A DNA stretch of 12,038 nucleotides. Source: Bacillota bacterium (GTDB lineage Bacteria > Bacillota > Clostridia > Christensenellales > Christensenellaceae). Both the position numbers and the translations under genes were made by a program. The stretch lies in contig JAEYKI010000003.1 of assembly GCA_023408315.1 (NCBI GenBank), forward strand, positions 1-12,038, in the 5' to 3' direction. The notes below the pieces were generated by a model that saw only the letters and a list, made by a program, of their open reading frames with translations, was not told the origin of the DNA and ran no database searches. Positions 1 to 6,685 of the stretch are shown here, one piece after another; positions within the stretch are counted from its first letter, which is position 1, and each line of letters opens with the position of its first letter.

Positions 1-20
1 CATGAGAATGCGGTTTTTTG

Positions 21-70
21 TGGTGGAGATAGTCGGATTCGAACCGACGACCCCTTGACTGCCAGTCAAG
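21..70 (-). pseudogene. Truncated tRNA-Ala(GGC) 3' half, possible attachment-site scar
   Basis: Read on the minus strand, this is the 3' half of a tRNA. It has a 5-bp anticodon stem (CTTGA/TCAAG) with loop CTGGCAG (anticodon GGC, reading the Ala codon GCC), a 5-nt variable loop, a T arm (GTCGG, loop TTCGAAT, CCGAC), the acceptor strand TATCTCC, discriminator A and an encoded CCA. U70 and A73 fit alanine identity. The expected 5' half, with an acceptor strand near GGAGATA and a D arm, is absent upstream (positions 71-130); only a short GAG-like remnant abuts the anticodon stem. Loss at exactly this point matches the footprint of tyrosine-recombinase elements that insert into tRNA 3' halves. 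A decayed tRNA is the alternative. What follows the CCA (20 to 1 on the minus strand) begins A-rich then CCGCATTC, which could be the start of a terminator cut by the window edge. Confidence 0.75.
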
Positions 71-92
71 TACTCATTTTGAATACCAATTC

Positions 93-113
93 TTTACTTG
101 ATTTTTACTTGAT
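93..113. repeat. Tandem 10-bp direct repeat (TTTACTTGAT x2), possible integrase arm sites
   Basis: TTTACTTGAT occurs at 93-102 and again at 104-113, an 11-bp period of about one helical turn. The repeats lie about 25 bp from the truncated tRNA-Ala half. Short direct repeats flanking a tRNA-derived core are typical arm-type binding sites of tyrosine integrases. That role is inferred from position; only the repeat is seen. Confidence 0.5.
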
Positions 114-164
114 AATAGTGATAAAAAAAGGTTAAAAATGATTAAAAAATACTAAGCCCTAAAT

Positions 165-194
165 ATAAAAAAACCCGCATCCGATGCGGGTTTT
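165..194 (-). terminator. Rho-independent terminator following the tRNA-Ser fragment
   Basis: CCCGCATC (174-181) and GATGCGGG (183-190) form a strong stem. On the minus strand it is followed by a run of seven T. It begins directly after the CCA end of the tRNA-Ser fragment, so it is the native terminator of that tRNA gene. The plus strand also carries a T run, so it may work in both directions. Confidence 0.85.
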
Positions 195-266
195 TGGCGG
201 AGAGTTAGGGATTTGAACCCTAGGTACGCTATTAACGTACACACGATTTCCAATCGTGCGCGCTTA
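195..266 (-). pseudogene. Truncated tRNA-Ser(GGA) 3' half, second attachment-site scar
   Basis: On the minus strand this reads: anticodon stem CACGA/TCGTG with loop TTGGAAA (anticodon GGA, Ser), a long class II variable arm containing GTACG and CGTAC, a T arm (TAGGG, loop TTCAAAT, CCCTA), acceptor strand ACTCTCC, discriminator G and encoded CCA. The long variable arm and G73 support serine identity. Upstream (259-330) there is only a short D-arm-like stretch (CTAAGCGCG) and no GGAGAGT acceptor strand, so the 5' half is missing. It lies behind the tRNA-Ala fragment in the same orientation. Like that fragment, it looks like the 3' copy left at the distal end of an element integrated into a tRNA-Ser gene. 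Simple gene decay remains possible. Confidence 0.75.
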
Positions 267-277
267 GAAGATTGTAA

Positions 278-298
278 AAATAGTTCATCGTACTATTT
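278..298. repeat. Short inverted repeat beside the tRNA-Ser fragment
   Basis: AAATAGT (278-284) and ACTATTT (292-298) form a 7-bp inverted repeat with a 7-nt centre, just outside the truncated tRNA-Ser. It could be a recombinase or excisionase site at the element end. I see no gene between 267 and 427. Confidence 0.35.
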
Positions 299-362
299 CT
301 ATTCTTTTATGACAATGAAATGCGTACGTTTTCACACAGCCTGGTTTATAATTAGCTGATTT

Positions 363-423
363 AGAGAGTTTCGAGCTATCCATATAATCAGTTTGGCTTG
401 CCCGGGAAGGATAGAAACTCTCT
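363..423 (-). terminator. Long hairpin directly after the AraC-type gene
   Basis: AGAGAGTTTC (363-372) pairs with GAAACTCTCT (414-423). TATCC (377-381) pairs with GGATA (409-413), giving 15 bp interrupted by one 4-nt bulge, with a loop of about 27 nt. It starts four bases past the stop codon of the minus-strand regulator. There is no T tract after it on that strand, so it may stabilise the 3' end or act with other factors instead of being a standard intrinsic terminator. I tried matching it to common riboswitch classes and recognised none. Confidence 0.45.
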
Positions 424-427
424 GCCT

Positions 428-1267
428 CTAATGCTTTTTTCTCACGCTTTTTCTAAACTTCCCTGGACTTATGCCTTCAAAACGTTTAAATATAACATTG
501 TAATAATTCGCGTTCGGGTAACCCACCAAATTGGATATCTCAACAATACTGTAGTCTGTTTTTGCCAATAGGTCTTTGGATACGTTGATGCGCGTATTAA
601 TCAGATATTGAATAGGAGAGATGCCATATTTGTCTTTAAACAAATGTGCAATATGAAAAGGACTGATATAAAAGATTTCGGAAAGACTGCTCAAGGTAAG
701 GCTCTTTTCATAATTTTTCTCTATATAGTCTTTAATTCCCTGAATTATGGTTGTGGATGAGGAAAAACTGTCCCAATTACCAAACTTTCTTTCAAGCAGT
801 ATCAAAAGGTATTCAGCCAGCTTTTCCGATGCCAGCAGATATTGTTCTTTTTTGGCCTCAAGTTCATCGTTCAACTGGTGGACGGCTTGAATAATTGGTA
901 TTGTGGTATTGTTGTGTGCAATGATCACCTCGTTTGCTGAGAAAGGCGCCTGGTTGCCCGAAAGCCCGGAATACAGGAAATCGTATAATTTTATAATAAT
1001 TATGGAACAGATTTCCTCTGAGTTAGGTCTTATACTATACTGATTTTTGGGTATGAAAATATCGCCACTACCTACAGAATAAGAGATGCCTTCTATGAGA
1101 ATTGTGGCATTTCCATTCTCTATCAGGACAATCTCAAAACATTCTTTGGGGAATCCATCGAATGCATTGTGATGTTGTATAGTGACTTTATTGGATGAAG
1201 CTTTGGGAGGTTTAATTAATATGGGGCGGTTTGAATTCGTCTGCGGTTCTGAATTCATTCTCTTCAA
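428..1267 (-). CDS. AraC-family transcriptional regulator
   Basis: This is an AraC/XylS-type regulator of 279 aa, normal length for the family. The N-terminal part (about residues 28-105) is a cupin-like ligand-sensing fold, with a strand-rich stretch around ILIEGISYSVGSGDIFIPK. The C-terminal 100 residues carry two helix-turn-helix units: LSSLSEIFYISPFHIAHLFK (about 193-211) and the second around residues 241-263, followed by the family-typical F-x-G-I-S-P-G-K-F-R. It is transcribed divergently from the ABC ATPase at 1425 and is the likely regulator of the transport locus, probably an activator responding to the imported ligand or a derivative. Start choice is uncertain. TTG at 1267 has AGAGG only 3 nt upstream; ATG at 1258 (276 aa) has the same AGAGG 12 nt upstream. 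The ligand cannot be read from sequence. Confidence 0.9.
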   Translation of the reverse strand: MKRMNSEPQTNSNRPILIKPPKASSNKVTIQHHNAFDGFPKECFEIVLIENGNATILIEGISYSVGSGDIFIPKNQYSIRPNSEEICSIIIIKLYDFLYSGLSGNQAPFSANEVIIAHNNTTIPIIQAVHQLNDELEAKKEQYLLASEKLAEYLLILLERKFGNWDSFSSSTTIIQGIKDYIEKNYEKSLTLSSLSEIFYISPFHIAHLFKDKYGISPIQYLINTRINVSKDLLAKTDYSIVEISNLVGYPNANYYNVIFKRFEGISPGKFRKSVRKKH

Positions 1268-1286
1268 ATACCTCTACTAATCTTAA

Positions 1287-1315
1287 ATTATAATCTATCA
1301 TGTGCTATACTATTC
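1287..1315 (-). promoter_or_regulatory. Possible promoter of the AraC-type gene
   Basis: A perfect TATAAT lies on the minus strand at 1292-1287, about 20 bases upstream of the proposed start codon. The hexamer 17 bp further upstream (1315-1310) reads GAATAG, a poor -35, so the promoter would be weak or regulated. Confidence 0.35.
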
Positions 1316-1322
1316 ATTCAAG

Positions 1323-1348
1323 CTATTATTATTTTTTCGCAATAATAG
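1323..1348. repeat. Inverted repeat CTATTATT / AATAATAG in the divergent regulatory region
   Basis: CTATTATT (1323-1330) and AATAATAG (1341-1348) form an 8-bp inverted repeat enclosing TTTTTTCGC. It overlaps the first half of the 21-bp-spaced direct repeat and could be a second operator. A similar string, GCTATTATTTTTTT, occurs in the promoter of the third permease at 9476-9489. Confidence 0.4.
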
Positions 1349-1363
1349 GATTGTTTTTCGCAA
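1333..1363 (+). promoter_or_regulatory. AraC-type operator: 10-bp direct repeat spaced 21 bp
   Basis: TTTTTCGCAA is present at 1333-1342 and identically at 1354-1363, exactly 21 bp apart or two helical turns. AraC-family activators have two helix-turn-helix units per subunit and dimers bind direct half-sites with this spacing (araI1/araI2 in E. coli are the classic case). The downstream copy overlaps the place where a -35 box would sit for the ATPase promoter, as expected for an activator site. The regulator's gene starts about 70 bp away. The site is visible; that this AraC protein binds it is inferred. Confidence 0.6.
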
Positions 1364-1378
1364 GTTTGTTAATATATA
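1351..1378 (+). promoter_or_regulatory. Possible activator-dependent promoter for the first ABC ATPase
   Basis: TTGTTT (1351-1356), a 16-bp spacer and TATATA (1373-1378) form a weak sigma-A-like promoter overlapping the distal operator half-site. An alternative -10, TATAAA (1394-1399), has no good -35. The poor consensus fits activator dependence but makes the exact start uncertain. Confidence 0.3.
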
Positions 1379-1424
1379 GAGCCAACGGATTTATATAAAC
1401 TAAATACGAAAGCAGGGCTAAAAA

Positions 1425-2894
1425 ATGTTTTTAAGTATGAGGAATATAAACAAATCGTTTTCAGGCAATTGGGTCTTGAGAAATATAGACTTTGATCTGG
1501 AAGAAGGGGAGATACATGCGCTTGCGGGGTTGAACGGGGCAGGTAAATCCACGTTGATCAAAATACTGGCCGGTGCAATTTTGATGGACAGTGGAGATAT
1601 CATTTTTCAGGATGCAGTATATGATATCGCAAATCCAAGGCAGACACTGGAGGCGGGCATCTATACTATTTTTCAGGAAGAAACGCTCATACCTTCCCTG
1701 AATGTAGCGGAAAACATTTTTTTAAACAGGCTTCCCCGCAAGAAAATATTTGTGGATTCTACAAAAATGTATGAAGAGGCGTATGAGATTTTTAATGAAC
1801 TCGGCTATGCCATTGATCCGTACAGCAATATAAAATCCCTGAGTATGAGTGAAAGATATATGGTTGCTCTGGCCCGGGCATATTATAACAATCCTAAGAT
1901 TCTGATTATGGATGAGCCAATGATCAATTTGGCCATTGAGGAAAAGCAAGTGCTCATAAGGTTTATGAATAACATGAAACAGAGGGGGGACTCAATCGTA
2001 TACATTACACATAGCATACAGGAAATCCTAACGCTGTGTGACCGTGTGACTGTGCTGCGCGACGGCAAAAAGGTGGCGTCCTGTAACCTGAAAGGCGTGA
2101 GCGTGGAACAACTGAGCTACATGATTTCGGGCAACAAATCCCTGGTGCTGTATCCCCCCAAAGGCAAGCATTCTGATAAAGAATTGCTTAAAATTTGTGA
2201 TTTAAACAAAGAGCCATGTCTGCATCATGTGGATATGGTGCTTCATTCAGGTGAAATCCTGGGTATTACCGGCCTTACGGGCTCCGGGCGTTCCCTGTTG
2301 ATACGGACCATTTTTGGTGAAGTGATGAAAGATTCAGGGATTATTTACCTGAAAGGTAAAAAAGTCGACTTTAAAAGTCCCATGGACGCAATCAACCATG
2401 GATTCGGCTATGTGAATGAAAACAGGCTGGACGCCGGATTGTTTTTGGAGATGGGGGTGGACGAGAACATGACCATCTCCGCTTTAAGAGATCTGAGGGC
2501 AGGCTTTTTTCTGGACCTGAAACAGGAGATGCAGGAAGTGGTTGACCAAACCATTGACCTGAATATCAAGGTGGATTCCATCAAACAGAAAACCAAGTTT
2601 TTAAGCGGCGGTAACCAGCAGAAGGTTATGGTAAGCCGTTCGCTGGTGGCAAAAGCCAATATATTCCTGCTGGACGAACCTACAAGAGGCATTGACATTG
2701 TCTCCAGAAGTGAGATATATGTACTGCTGCGCGAACTTGCAAACAGCGGCAAGGGGATTATCCTTGTCTCCAAAGATATGGACGAGTTGGCGGGCATATG
2801 CAACCGCGTGATCATTATGAAAAACGGATTTTTAACGTCCGAACTGGAAGATGAGGACTTGAAGAAGCTCTCAATGCAATCCCTGCTGAGCTAA
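1425..2894 (+). CDS. Sugar-type ABC transporter ATPase, two nucleotide-binding domains (RbsA/MglA type), no adjacent permease
   Basis: This is a fused double ATPase (489 aa) powering import by a CUT2-type transporter on the cytoplasmic side of the membrane. Domain 1 has Walker A GLNGAGKST (35-43), Q84 in the Q-loop, Walker B ILIMDEP (159-165) and H196. Domain 2 has the family-typical altered Walker A GLTGSGRS (283-290), a clear LSGGNQQK signature (393-400) and Walker B IFLLDEPT (413-420). The domain 1 signature is unusual, LSMSERYMV instead of the family's LSxxQQQMV, and the Walker B run is DEPMINL where DEPTAAL is normal. Key Walker A Lys and Walker B Glu are kept. The start ATG at 1425 has AGGG 8 nt upstream; ATG at 1437 is an alternative. 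A terminator follows directly, so it is a one-gene unit. Its natural partners may be the permease and binding protein at 9548-11647, which lack an ATPase. Expression is probably under the divergent AraC regulator. Confidence 0.93.
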   Translation: MFLSMRNINKSFSGNWVLRNIDFDLEEGEIHALAGLNGAGKSTLIKILAGAILMDSGDIIFQDAVYDIANPRQTLEAGIYTIFQEETLIPSLNVAENIFLNRLPRKKIFVDSTKMYEEAYEIFNELGYAIDPYSNIKSLSMSERYMVALARAYYNNPKILIMDEPMINLAIEEKQVLIRFMNNMKQRGDSIVYITHSIQEILTLCDRVTVLRDGKKVASCNLKGVSVEQLSYMISGNKSLVLYPPKGKHSDKELLKICDLNKEPCLHHVDMVLHSGEILGITGLTGSGRSLLIRTIFGEVMKDSGIIYLKGKKVDFKSPMDAINHGFGYVNENRLDAGLFLEMGVDENMTISALRDLRAGFFLDLKQEMQEVVDQTIDLNIKVDSIKQKTKFLSGGNQQKVMVSRSLVAKANIFLLDEPTRGIDIVSRSEIYVLLRELANSGKGIILVSKDMDELAGICNRVIIMKNGFLTSELEDEDLKKLSMQSLLS

Positions 2895-2927
2895 CCTGTT
2901 TCTTAATTTAGATAAAACTCTATAGAG

Positions 2928-2966
2928 AACGCCTGTGCTGATTGCTGCAGGCGTTTTTGCTTTTTT
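2928..2966 (+). terminator. Rho-independent terminator after the first ATPase
   Basis: AACGCCTG (2928-2935) pairs with CAGGCGTT (2948-2955). It is followed by TTTGC and then six T at 2961-2966. It lies 33 bp after the stop codon and separates the first ATPase gene from the second transporter operon. Confidence 0.88.
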
Positions 2967-3020
2967 ATTATTTTCACCCCGCAAGATTGTATAGTTTTAA
3001 CACAAGATTATTCCTAGTTG

Positions 3021-3037
3021 CACTTTTTAAAAAAGTG
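3021..3037. promoter_or_regulatory. Perfect 17-bp palindrome in the leader of the second transporter operon
   Basis: CACTTTTT, one A, then AAAAAGTG form a perfect inverted repeat about 70 bp upstream of the second ATPase start, overlapping a possible -35 TTGCAC (3018-3023). It is the best operator or promoter landmark in 2967-3108. No well-spaced consensus -10 follows, so the promoter itself is not defined. It differs from the TTTTTCGCAA site near the AraC gene. Confidence 0.4.
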
Positions 3038-3108
3038 TAAAGTTAAGGTCAAGAAAATACAGAGTTGAACTTTTATGCAGAACATTATATGGAAGGAGCC
3101 ATATTCAA

Positions 3109-4635
3109 ATGATAAATGAAAACAAAGGCTTGTTTATCAGCATGAAGGGAATCACCAAAAAGTTTCCCGGAGTCCTGGCGCTGGACAATGTTTCACTGGA
3201 CGTATACAGAGGCGAAGTGCTGGCTCTGGTTGGAGAAAACGGCGCGGGTAAATCCACGCTGATGAAGATTCTTTCCGGTTTGTACCATCCTGATGCGGGT
3301 GAAATCAGAATAGACGGCAAGCTTGTGGAGATCAGCGACCCTAAAAACGCACAGGAACTGGGGATCAGCACGATATTTCAGGAGCCTTCCCTGGCACCGC
3401 ATCTGAGCGCCGTTCAGAATGTTTTTCTGGGACGTGAGATCATTAAACCGGTACTTGGGAAGGCTGTCCATAGTTTGGACGAGAAAAAAATGCTGGAAGA
3501 AACGCAAAACCTGTACTCTAAATTCTTTCCGACTGTGGAGGATGTAAAGGTGCCGGTGAGCAGGCTGGGCGCGCTGAAAAACCGGGTTATAGAAATTGTA
3601 AAGGCCCTCTCCATCCAAACCTCGCTTGTGATCATGGACGAGCCTACGGCGGCCCTGGCGGAAAACGAGCGGCACGTATTGTTTGATTTTGTACACATGC
3701 TCAAGGATCATGGCGTGGCGGTCATCTACATCACCCATCATTTACGCGAATTGTTTGGACTGGCGGACAGGATAAGCGTTATGCGCGACGGTAAAAATAT
3801 GGCGGTTGTTGGGCCGGAGGATACAAATATAGATCATCTGGTTTCCCTGATGGTTGGACGCACAATCACAAATTACATTGTAAAAGAGAAGGTTCCGATC
3901 GGAAAAGAAGTATTGAAAGTATCAGGCCTCAGCAGAAAAGGCGTTCTGGAGGATATCAATCTGTATGTACGTGAAGGGGAGATCGTTGGAGTCGCGGGCC
4001 TTGCCGGTGCGGGAAGAACGGAACTGGTCCGCGCTGTAGTGGGCGCCGACAGGATTGATTGCGGCACGGTTGAGGTGCAGGGAAAAACCGTTCGAATCAA
4101 AGCGCCGAAAGATGCGATCCATGCCGGAATCGGGATGCTGCCTGAAAACAGGAAACTGCACGGGGCGGTTATTGAGATGAGCGTAAAGGACAACATCTCC
4201 CTGGCAAATCTGAACAAAGTACTTACCGGAAAATTTGTATTCAAACGGAAAAGCGAAGAGGATGCGGCAGGCACTTATGTGAAAAAGCTGGGTGTAAAAA
4301 CGCCTTCCATCTATCAAAAGGTAAAATCCCTAAGCGGCGGCAACCAGCAAAAAGTAATTTTGGCGAAGTGGCTGTTTACAAATCCCAAGCTTCTGATATT
4401 TGACGAACCGACCCAGGGCATAGACGTTGGAGCTAAGCACGAGATATATAACCTGATTGCCGATTTTGTTAAAAACAAGGGAGGTATTCTGCTGATTTCC
4501 TCCGAGCTGCCGGAACTGATGGGGCTTGCGGACCGTATTTATGTGATGCACCAGGGCAAGTTTGTCCATGAGTTTAAACGTGAGGAAGCAACGGAGGAAA
4601 ACATAACGCTATACGCTTCAGGAGGTCATAATTGA
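3109..4635 (+). CDS. Sugar-type ABC transporter ATPase, two nucleotide-binding domains (RbsA/MglA type)
   Basis: This is the energising subunit (508 aa, typical length) of the complete transporter encoded by this and the next three genes. Domain 1 has Walker A GENGAGKST (42-50), Q91, Walker B LVIMDEPTAAL (about 173-183) and H210. Domain 2 has GLAGAGRTE (297-305), signature LSGGNQQK (408-415) and LLIFDEPTQG (428-437), all as in the RbsA family. The domain 1 signature position reads LGALKNRVIEI in place of LSxxQQQMVEI, so only the C-terminal signature is canonical. GGAAGGAG (3091-3098) gives a good ribosome binding site 10 nt before ATG. The stop codon overlaps the next gene's start (TTGA), which indicates translational coupling to the permease. 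The transported substrate is not readable from the ATPase. Confidence 0.95.
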   Translation: MINENKGLFISMKGITKKFPGVLALDNVSLDVYRGEVLALVGENGAGKSTLMKILSGLYHPDAGEIRIDGKLVEISDPKNAQELGISTIFQEPSLAPHLSAVQNVFLGREIIKPVLGKAVHSLDEKKMLEETQNLYSKFFPTVEDVKVPVSRLGALKNRVIEIVKALSIQTSLVIMDEPTAALAENERHVLFDFVHMLKDHGVAVIYITHHLRELFGLADRISVMRDGKNMAVVGPEDTNIDHLVSLMVGRTITNYIVKEKVPIGKEVLKVSGLSRKGVLEDINLYVREGEIVGVAGLAGAGRTELVRAVVGADRIDCGTVEVQGKTVRIKAPKDAIHAGIGMLPENRKLHGAVIEMSVKDNISLANLNKVLTGKFVFKRKSEEDAAGTYVKKLGVKTPSIYQKVKSLSGGNQQKVILAKWLFTNPKLLIFDEPTQGIDVGAKHEIYNLIADFVKNKGGILLISSELPELMGLADRIYVMHQGKFVHEFKREEATEENITLYASGGHN

Positions 4636-5600
4636 TTATGGGAAACACGAAAGTTTTAAAACATGCAAGGAGCTTTGAAGAGTTGCCTATTCTGATTGCT
4701 TTTTTAGTATTATTTGTCTTTCTTTCAATTGCTTCACCATATTTTCTGGAATTCAAAAATATTCAAAATTTTCTTTTGCAGTCCGTCTTTGTGATGCTTG
4801 TTGGCTTTGGCATGATGTTTGTACTGACCATTGGCGGAATTGATTTATCTGTTGGTTCCGTTCTTGGGTTTTCAGGCGCCATCACGGGCCTGTGCATCGC
4901 ACAGGGCGTAAGCGTACCGGTTAGCATACTGGCCGGCCTGGGGATGGGCGCCGGTCTGGGATTTGTAAATGGCCTGATTATTACAAGGTTCAGGATCGCG
5001 CCGTTTCTGGTGACATTCGCCATGGCCAGCATTGCGCGTGGCATCCTGCATCTCTCAACTAAAAACGGCGCGATTAGCGGTTTTGGTGTCGGTGATTTTA
5101 CATACCTCGCCCAGGGGTACGCGCTGGGACTTCCGATCCCGGTCATCATTGCAATCATTGTGTTTGCCGTTCTGCTGTTCCTGTTTAAATTCACCAGCTT
5201 CGGACGATATACTGTGGCGATCGGGTCCAACAAGAATGCATCGTTCCTGTCCGGCGTTTCGTGCAACAGGATCACCGTATCCGTATATGCGCTGTCAGGA
5301 TTGCTTGCGGCTCTTTCGGGGATCCTGCTTGCGTCGCGGCTGACACAGGTGCAGAACGATATGGGCCTTAACTACGAGCTGGACGCCATTGCGGTGGCTG
5401 TTATCGGCGGCACAAGCATGGCTGGCGGCAAGGGCAGCATTATCGGCGCGATCATCGGCGCAGTTATACTCGGCCTTATATCCAACGGACTGAATCTACT
5501 GTCCGTAAACCAGTTCTACCGCCAAATCATTGTAGGCGCAATCATCATAGGCGCTGTGTCGCTTGACAAGTTTACATCGCTTAAAGCCGAAAAAGTTTGA
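4632..5600 (+). CDS. Sugar-type ABC transporter permease 1 (RbsC family)
   Basis: This is an integral membrane subunit (322 aa) of the BPD_transp_2/RbsC family that forms half of the translocation channel. It is made almost entirely of hydrophobic helices, the first near residues 19-37. The family hallmark GGIDLSVGS is at 68-76, and the cytoplasmic coupling region around IGSNKNASFLSGV (about 197-209) is followed by GGTSMAGGKG (259-268). The TTG start at 4632 overlaps the ATPase stop as TTGA and has GGAGG (4621-4625) 6 nt upstream. ATG at 4638 is the alternative, 12 nt from that site. It is clearly paralogous to the next gene; the two probably form a heterodimeric channel, as in LsrC/LsrD or YtfT/YjfF. 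Confidence 0.93.
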   Translation: MIMGNTKVLKHARSFEELPILIAFLVLFVFLSIASPYFLEFKNIQNFLLQSVFVMLVGFGMMFVLTIGGIDLSVGSVLGFSGAITGLCIAQGVSVPVSILAGLGMGAGLGFVNGLIITRFRIAPFLVTFAMASIARGILHLSTKNGAISGFGVGDFTYLAQGYALGLPIPVIIAIIVFAVLLFLFKFTSFGRYTVAIGSNKNASFLSGVSCNRITVSVYALSGLLAALSGILLASRLTQVQNDMGLNYELDAIAVAVIGGTSMAGGKGSIIGAIIGAVILGLISNGLNLLSVNQFYRQIIVGAIIIGAVSLDKFTSLKAEKV

Positions 5601-5641
5601 TAACTGCTGCCAAGGCTTTTATGCAAAGGGGGAAAAAGATT

Positions 5642-6625
5642 TTGAAAAATAGTAGCGAAGCGGTGCTGAAAGCATCAAAAGTCAGCAAAATTGCGAACAG
5701 GCAGCTTCTGGGATTGGTCATCTTCATAGCGGTTTTTATGGTCATTATGTCCTTTCTTTCAAACAGCTTTCTTTCAGCCACCAATTTGACAAACGTGGTC
5801 CGGCAGTCCGTATTTATCATGCTTCTGGGTTTTGGAATGACATTTGTGCTATCCACCGGCGGGATCGATTTGTCGGTTGGGACGCTCATGGGACTGTGCG
5901 GCGGCACGACGGCGTACCTGCTCGCCTTGGATGTAAACATTATACCTGCAATTGCGGCAGGGGTGCTAGTTGGCCTCCTGGTGGGAGCCGGGAACGGCCT
6001 GATGATCACAAAGCTCCGGATCACGCCCTTCATCGCGACTCTCGCGGTCATGACAATTGGCCGCGGTGTGCTGTTCGTCTGGACAAATTCCATCCCGTTC
6101 AGAAATTATATGGTGGGGCACTTTGAGTTCCTCGGCCAGGGAACCCTGTTCGGCGTACAGTTTCCAATCTTTATTGCGATTGGAGCATTTATTATCCTGC
6201 AATATGTATACCGGAAAACAAAATTCGGCAGGCATGTGGTTGCCTACGGAAGCAACGAGGAATCTGCCCGCATTTCCGGTATCCAGACTGATAAATTGTT
6301 GATTAAAGTATACGCGCTGTCCGGTGTGATGGCCGCCGTTGCCGGTATTGTGCTGGCCTCAAGGCTGGAAACCGTACACCCCGAAATGGGAACGGGTTAT
6401 GAGCTGGATGCAATTGCCGCTGCCATTATTGGCGGCACCAGCCTGACTGGAGGCAAAGGCACCTTGGTGGGAACCGCGCTTGGGGCAATTATTCTGTACC
6501 TCATCAGCAACTCGCTTAATCTGCTGAATATGAATCCGGACTGGGGAGCCATCATAAAAGGCTTTGTGATACTGATTGTTGTAGGGGTTGAGTTTATCAG
6601 CCAGAGAAAAGTCGAATCGGCATAA
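5642..6625 (+). CDS. Sugar-type ABC transporter permease 2 (RbsC family)
   Basis: This is the second channel subunit (327 aa from the chosen start). The hallmark GGIDLSVG is at 73-80, with the ARISGIQ coupling stretch and a C-terminal GGTSLTGGKG. It matches permease 1 closely over QSVFxMLxGFGMxFVL just before the hallmark, so the pair arose by tandem duplication. Start choice: the frame is open from TTG 5597, but no ribosome binding site precedes that codon. AAAGGGGG (5625-5632) lies 9 nt before TTG 5642, and starting there gives a length matching permease 1. ATG 5621 is also in frame but unsupported. The gene sits 41 bp after permease 1 in the same operon, followed by a 236-bp structured spacer before the binding protein. 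Confidence 0.92.
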   Translation: MKNSSEAVLKASKVSKIANRQLLGLVIFIAVFMVIMSFLSNSFLSATNLTNVVRQSVFIMLLGFGMTFVLSTGGIDLSVGTLMGLCGGTTAYLLALDVNIIPAIAAGVLVGLLVGAGNGLMITKLRITPFIATLAVMTIGRGVLFVWTNSIPFRNYMVGHFEFLGQGTLFGVQFPIFIAIGAFIILQYVYRKTKFGRHVVAYGSNEESARISGIQTDKLLIKVYALSGVMAAVAGIVLASRLETVHPEMGTGYELDAIAAAIIGGTSLTGGKGTLVGTALGAIILYLISNSLNLLNMNPDWGAIIKGFVILIVVGVEFISQRKVESA

Positions 6626-6640
6626 AGAAGAAACTATCGT

Positions 6641-6679
6641 AAGAGCTTCCGGGGATAGGGGACTCGGAAAAAAGCTCTT
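6641..6679 (+). repeat. Hairpin just after permease 2
   Basis: AAGAGCTT (6641-6648) pairs with AAGCTCTT (6672-6679). CCG (6649-6651) pairs with CGG (6665-6667), with a bulge of A residues. No T tract follows, so this looks like an mRNA 3'-end stabiliser or attenuator between the permease and binding-protein cistrons, not a full terminator. Confidence 0.5.
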
Positions 6680-6685
6680 GAATTT

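Noticed and set aside
93..113. CRISPR array
   Set aside because: There are only two 10-bp units with a one-base gap; no spacers, no longer repeat and no cas genes.
21..266. Two intact tRNA genes
   Set aside because: Neither has a 5' acceptor strand or complete D arm in the upstream 60-100 bases, and the anticodon loops are uninterrupted, so an intron does not explain the loss.
363..423. Known riboswitch (purine, preQ1, SAM, cyclic-di-GMP, guanidine, THF)
   Set aside because: The hairpin does not contain the conserved core strings of those classes as I know them, and it sits after a gene's stop codon, not in a 5' leader.
5597..5641. Longer reading of permease 2 from TTG 5597 or ATG 5621
   Set aside because: No ribosome binding site precedes either codon, while AAAGGGGG lies at proper distance before TTG 5642, and that start gives a length like permease 1.
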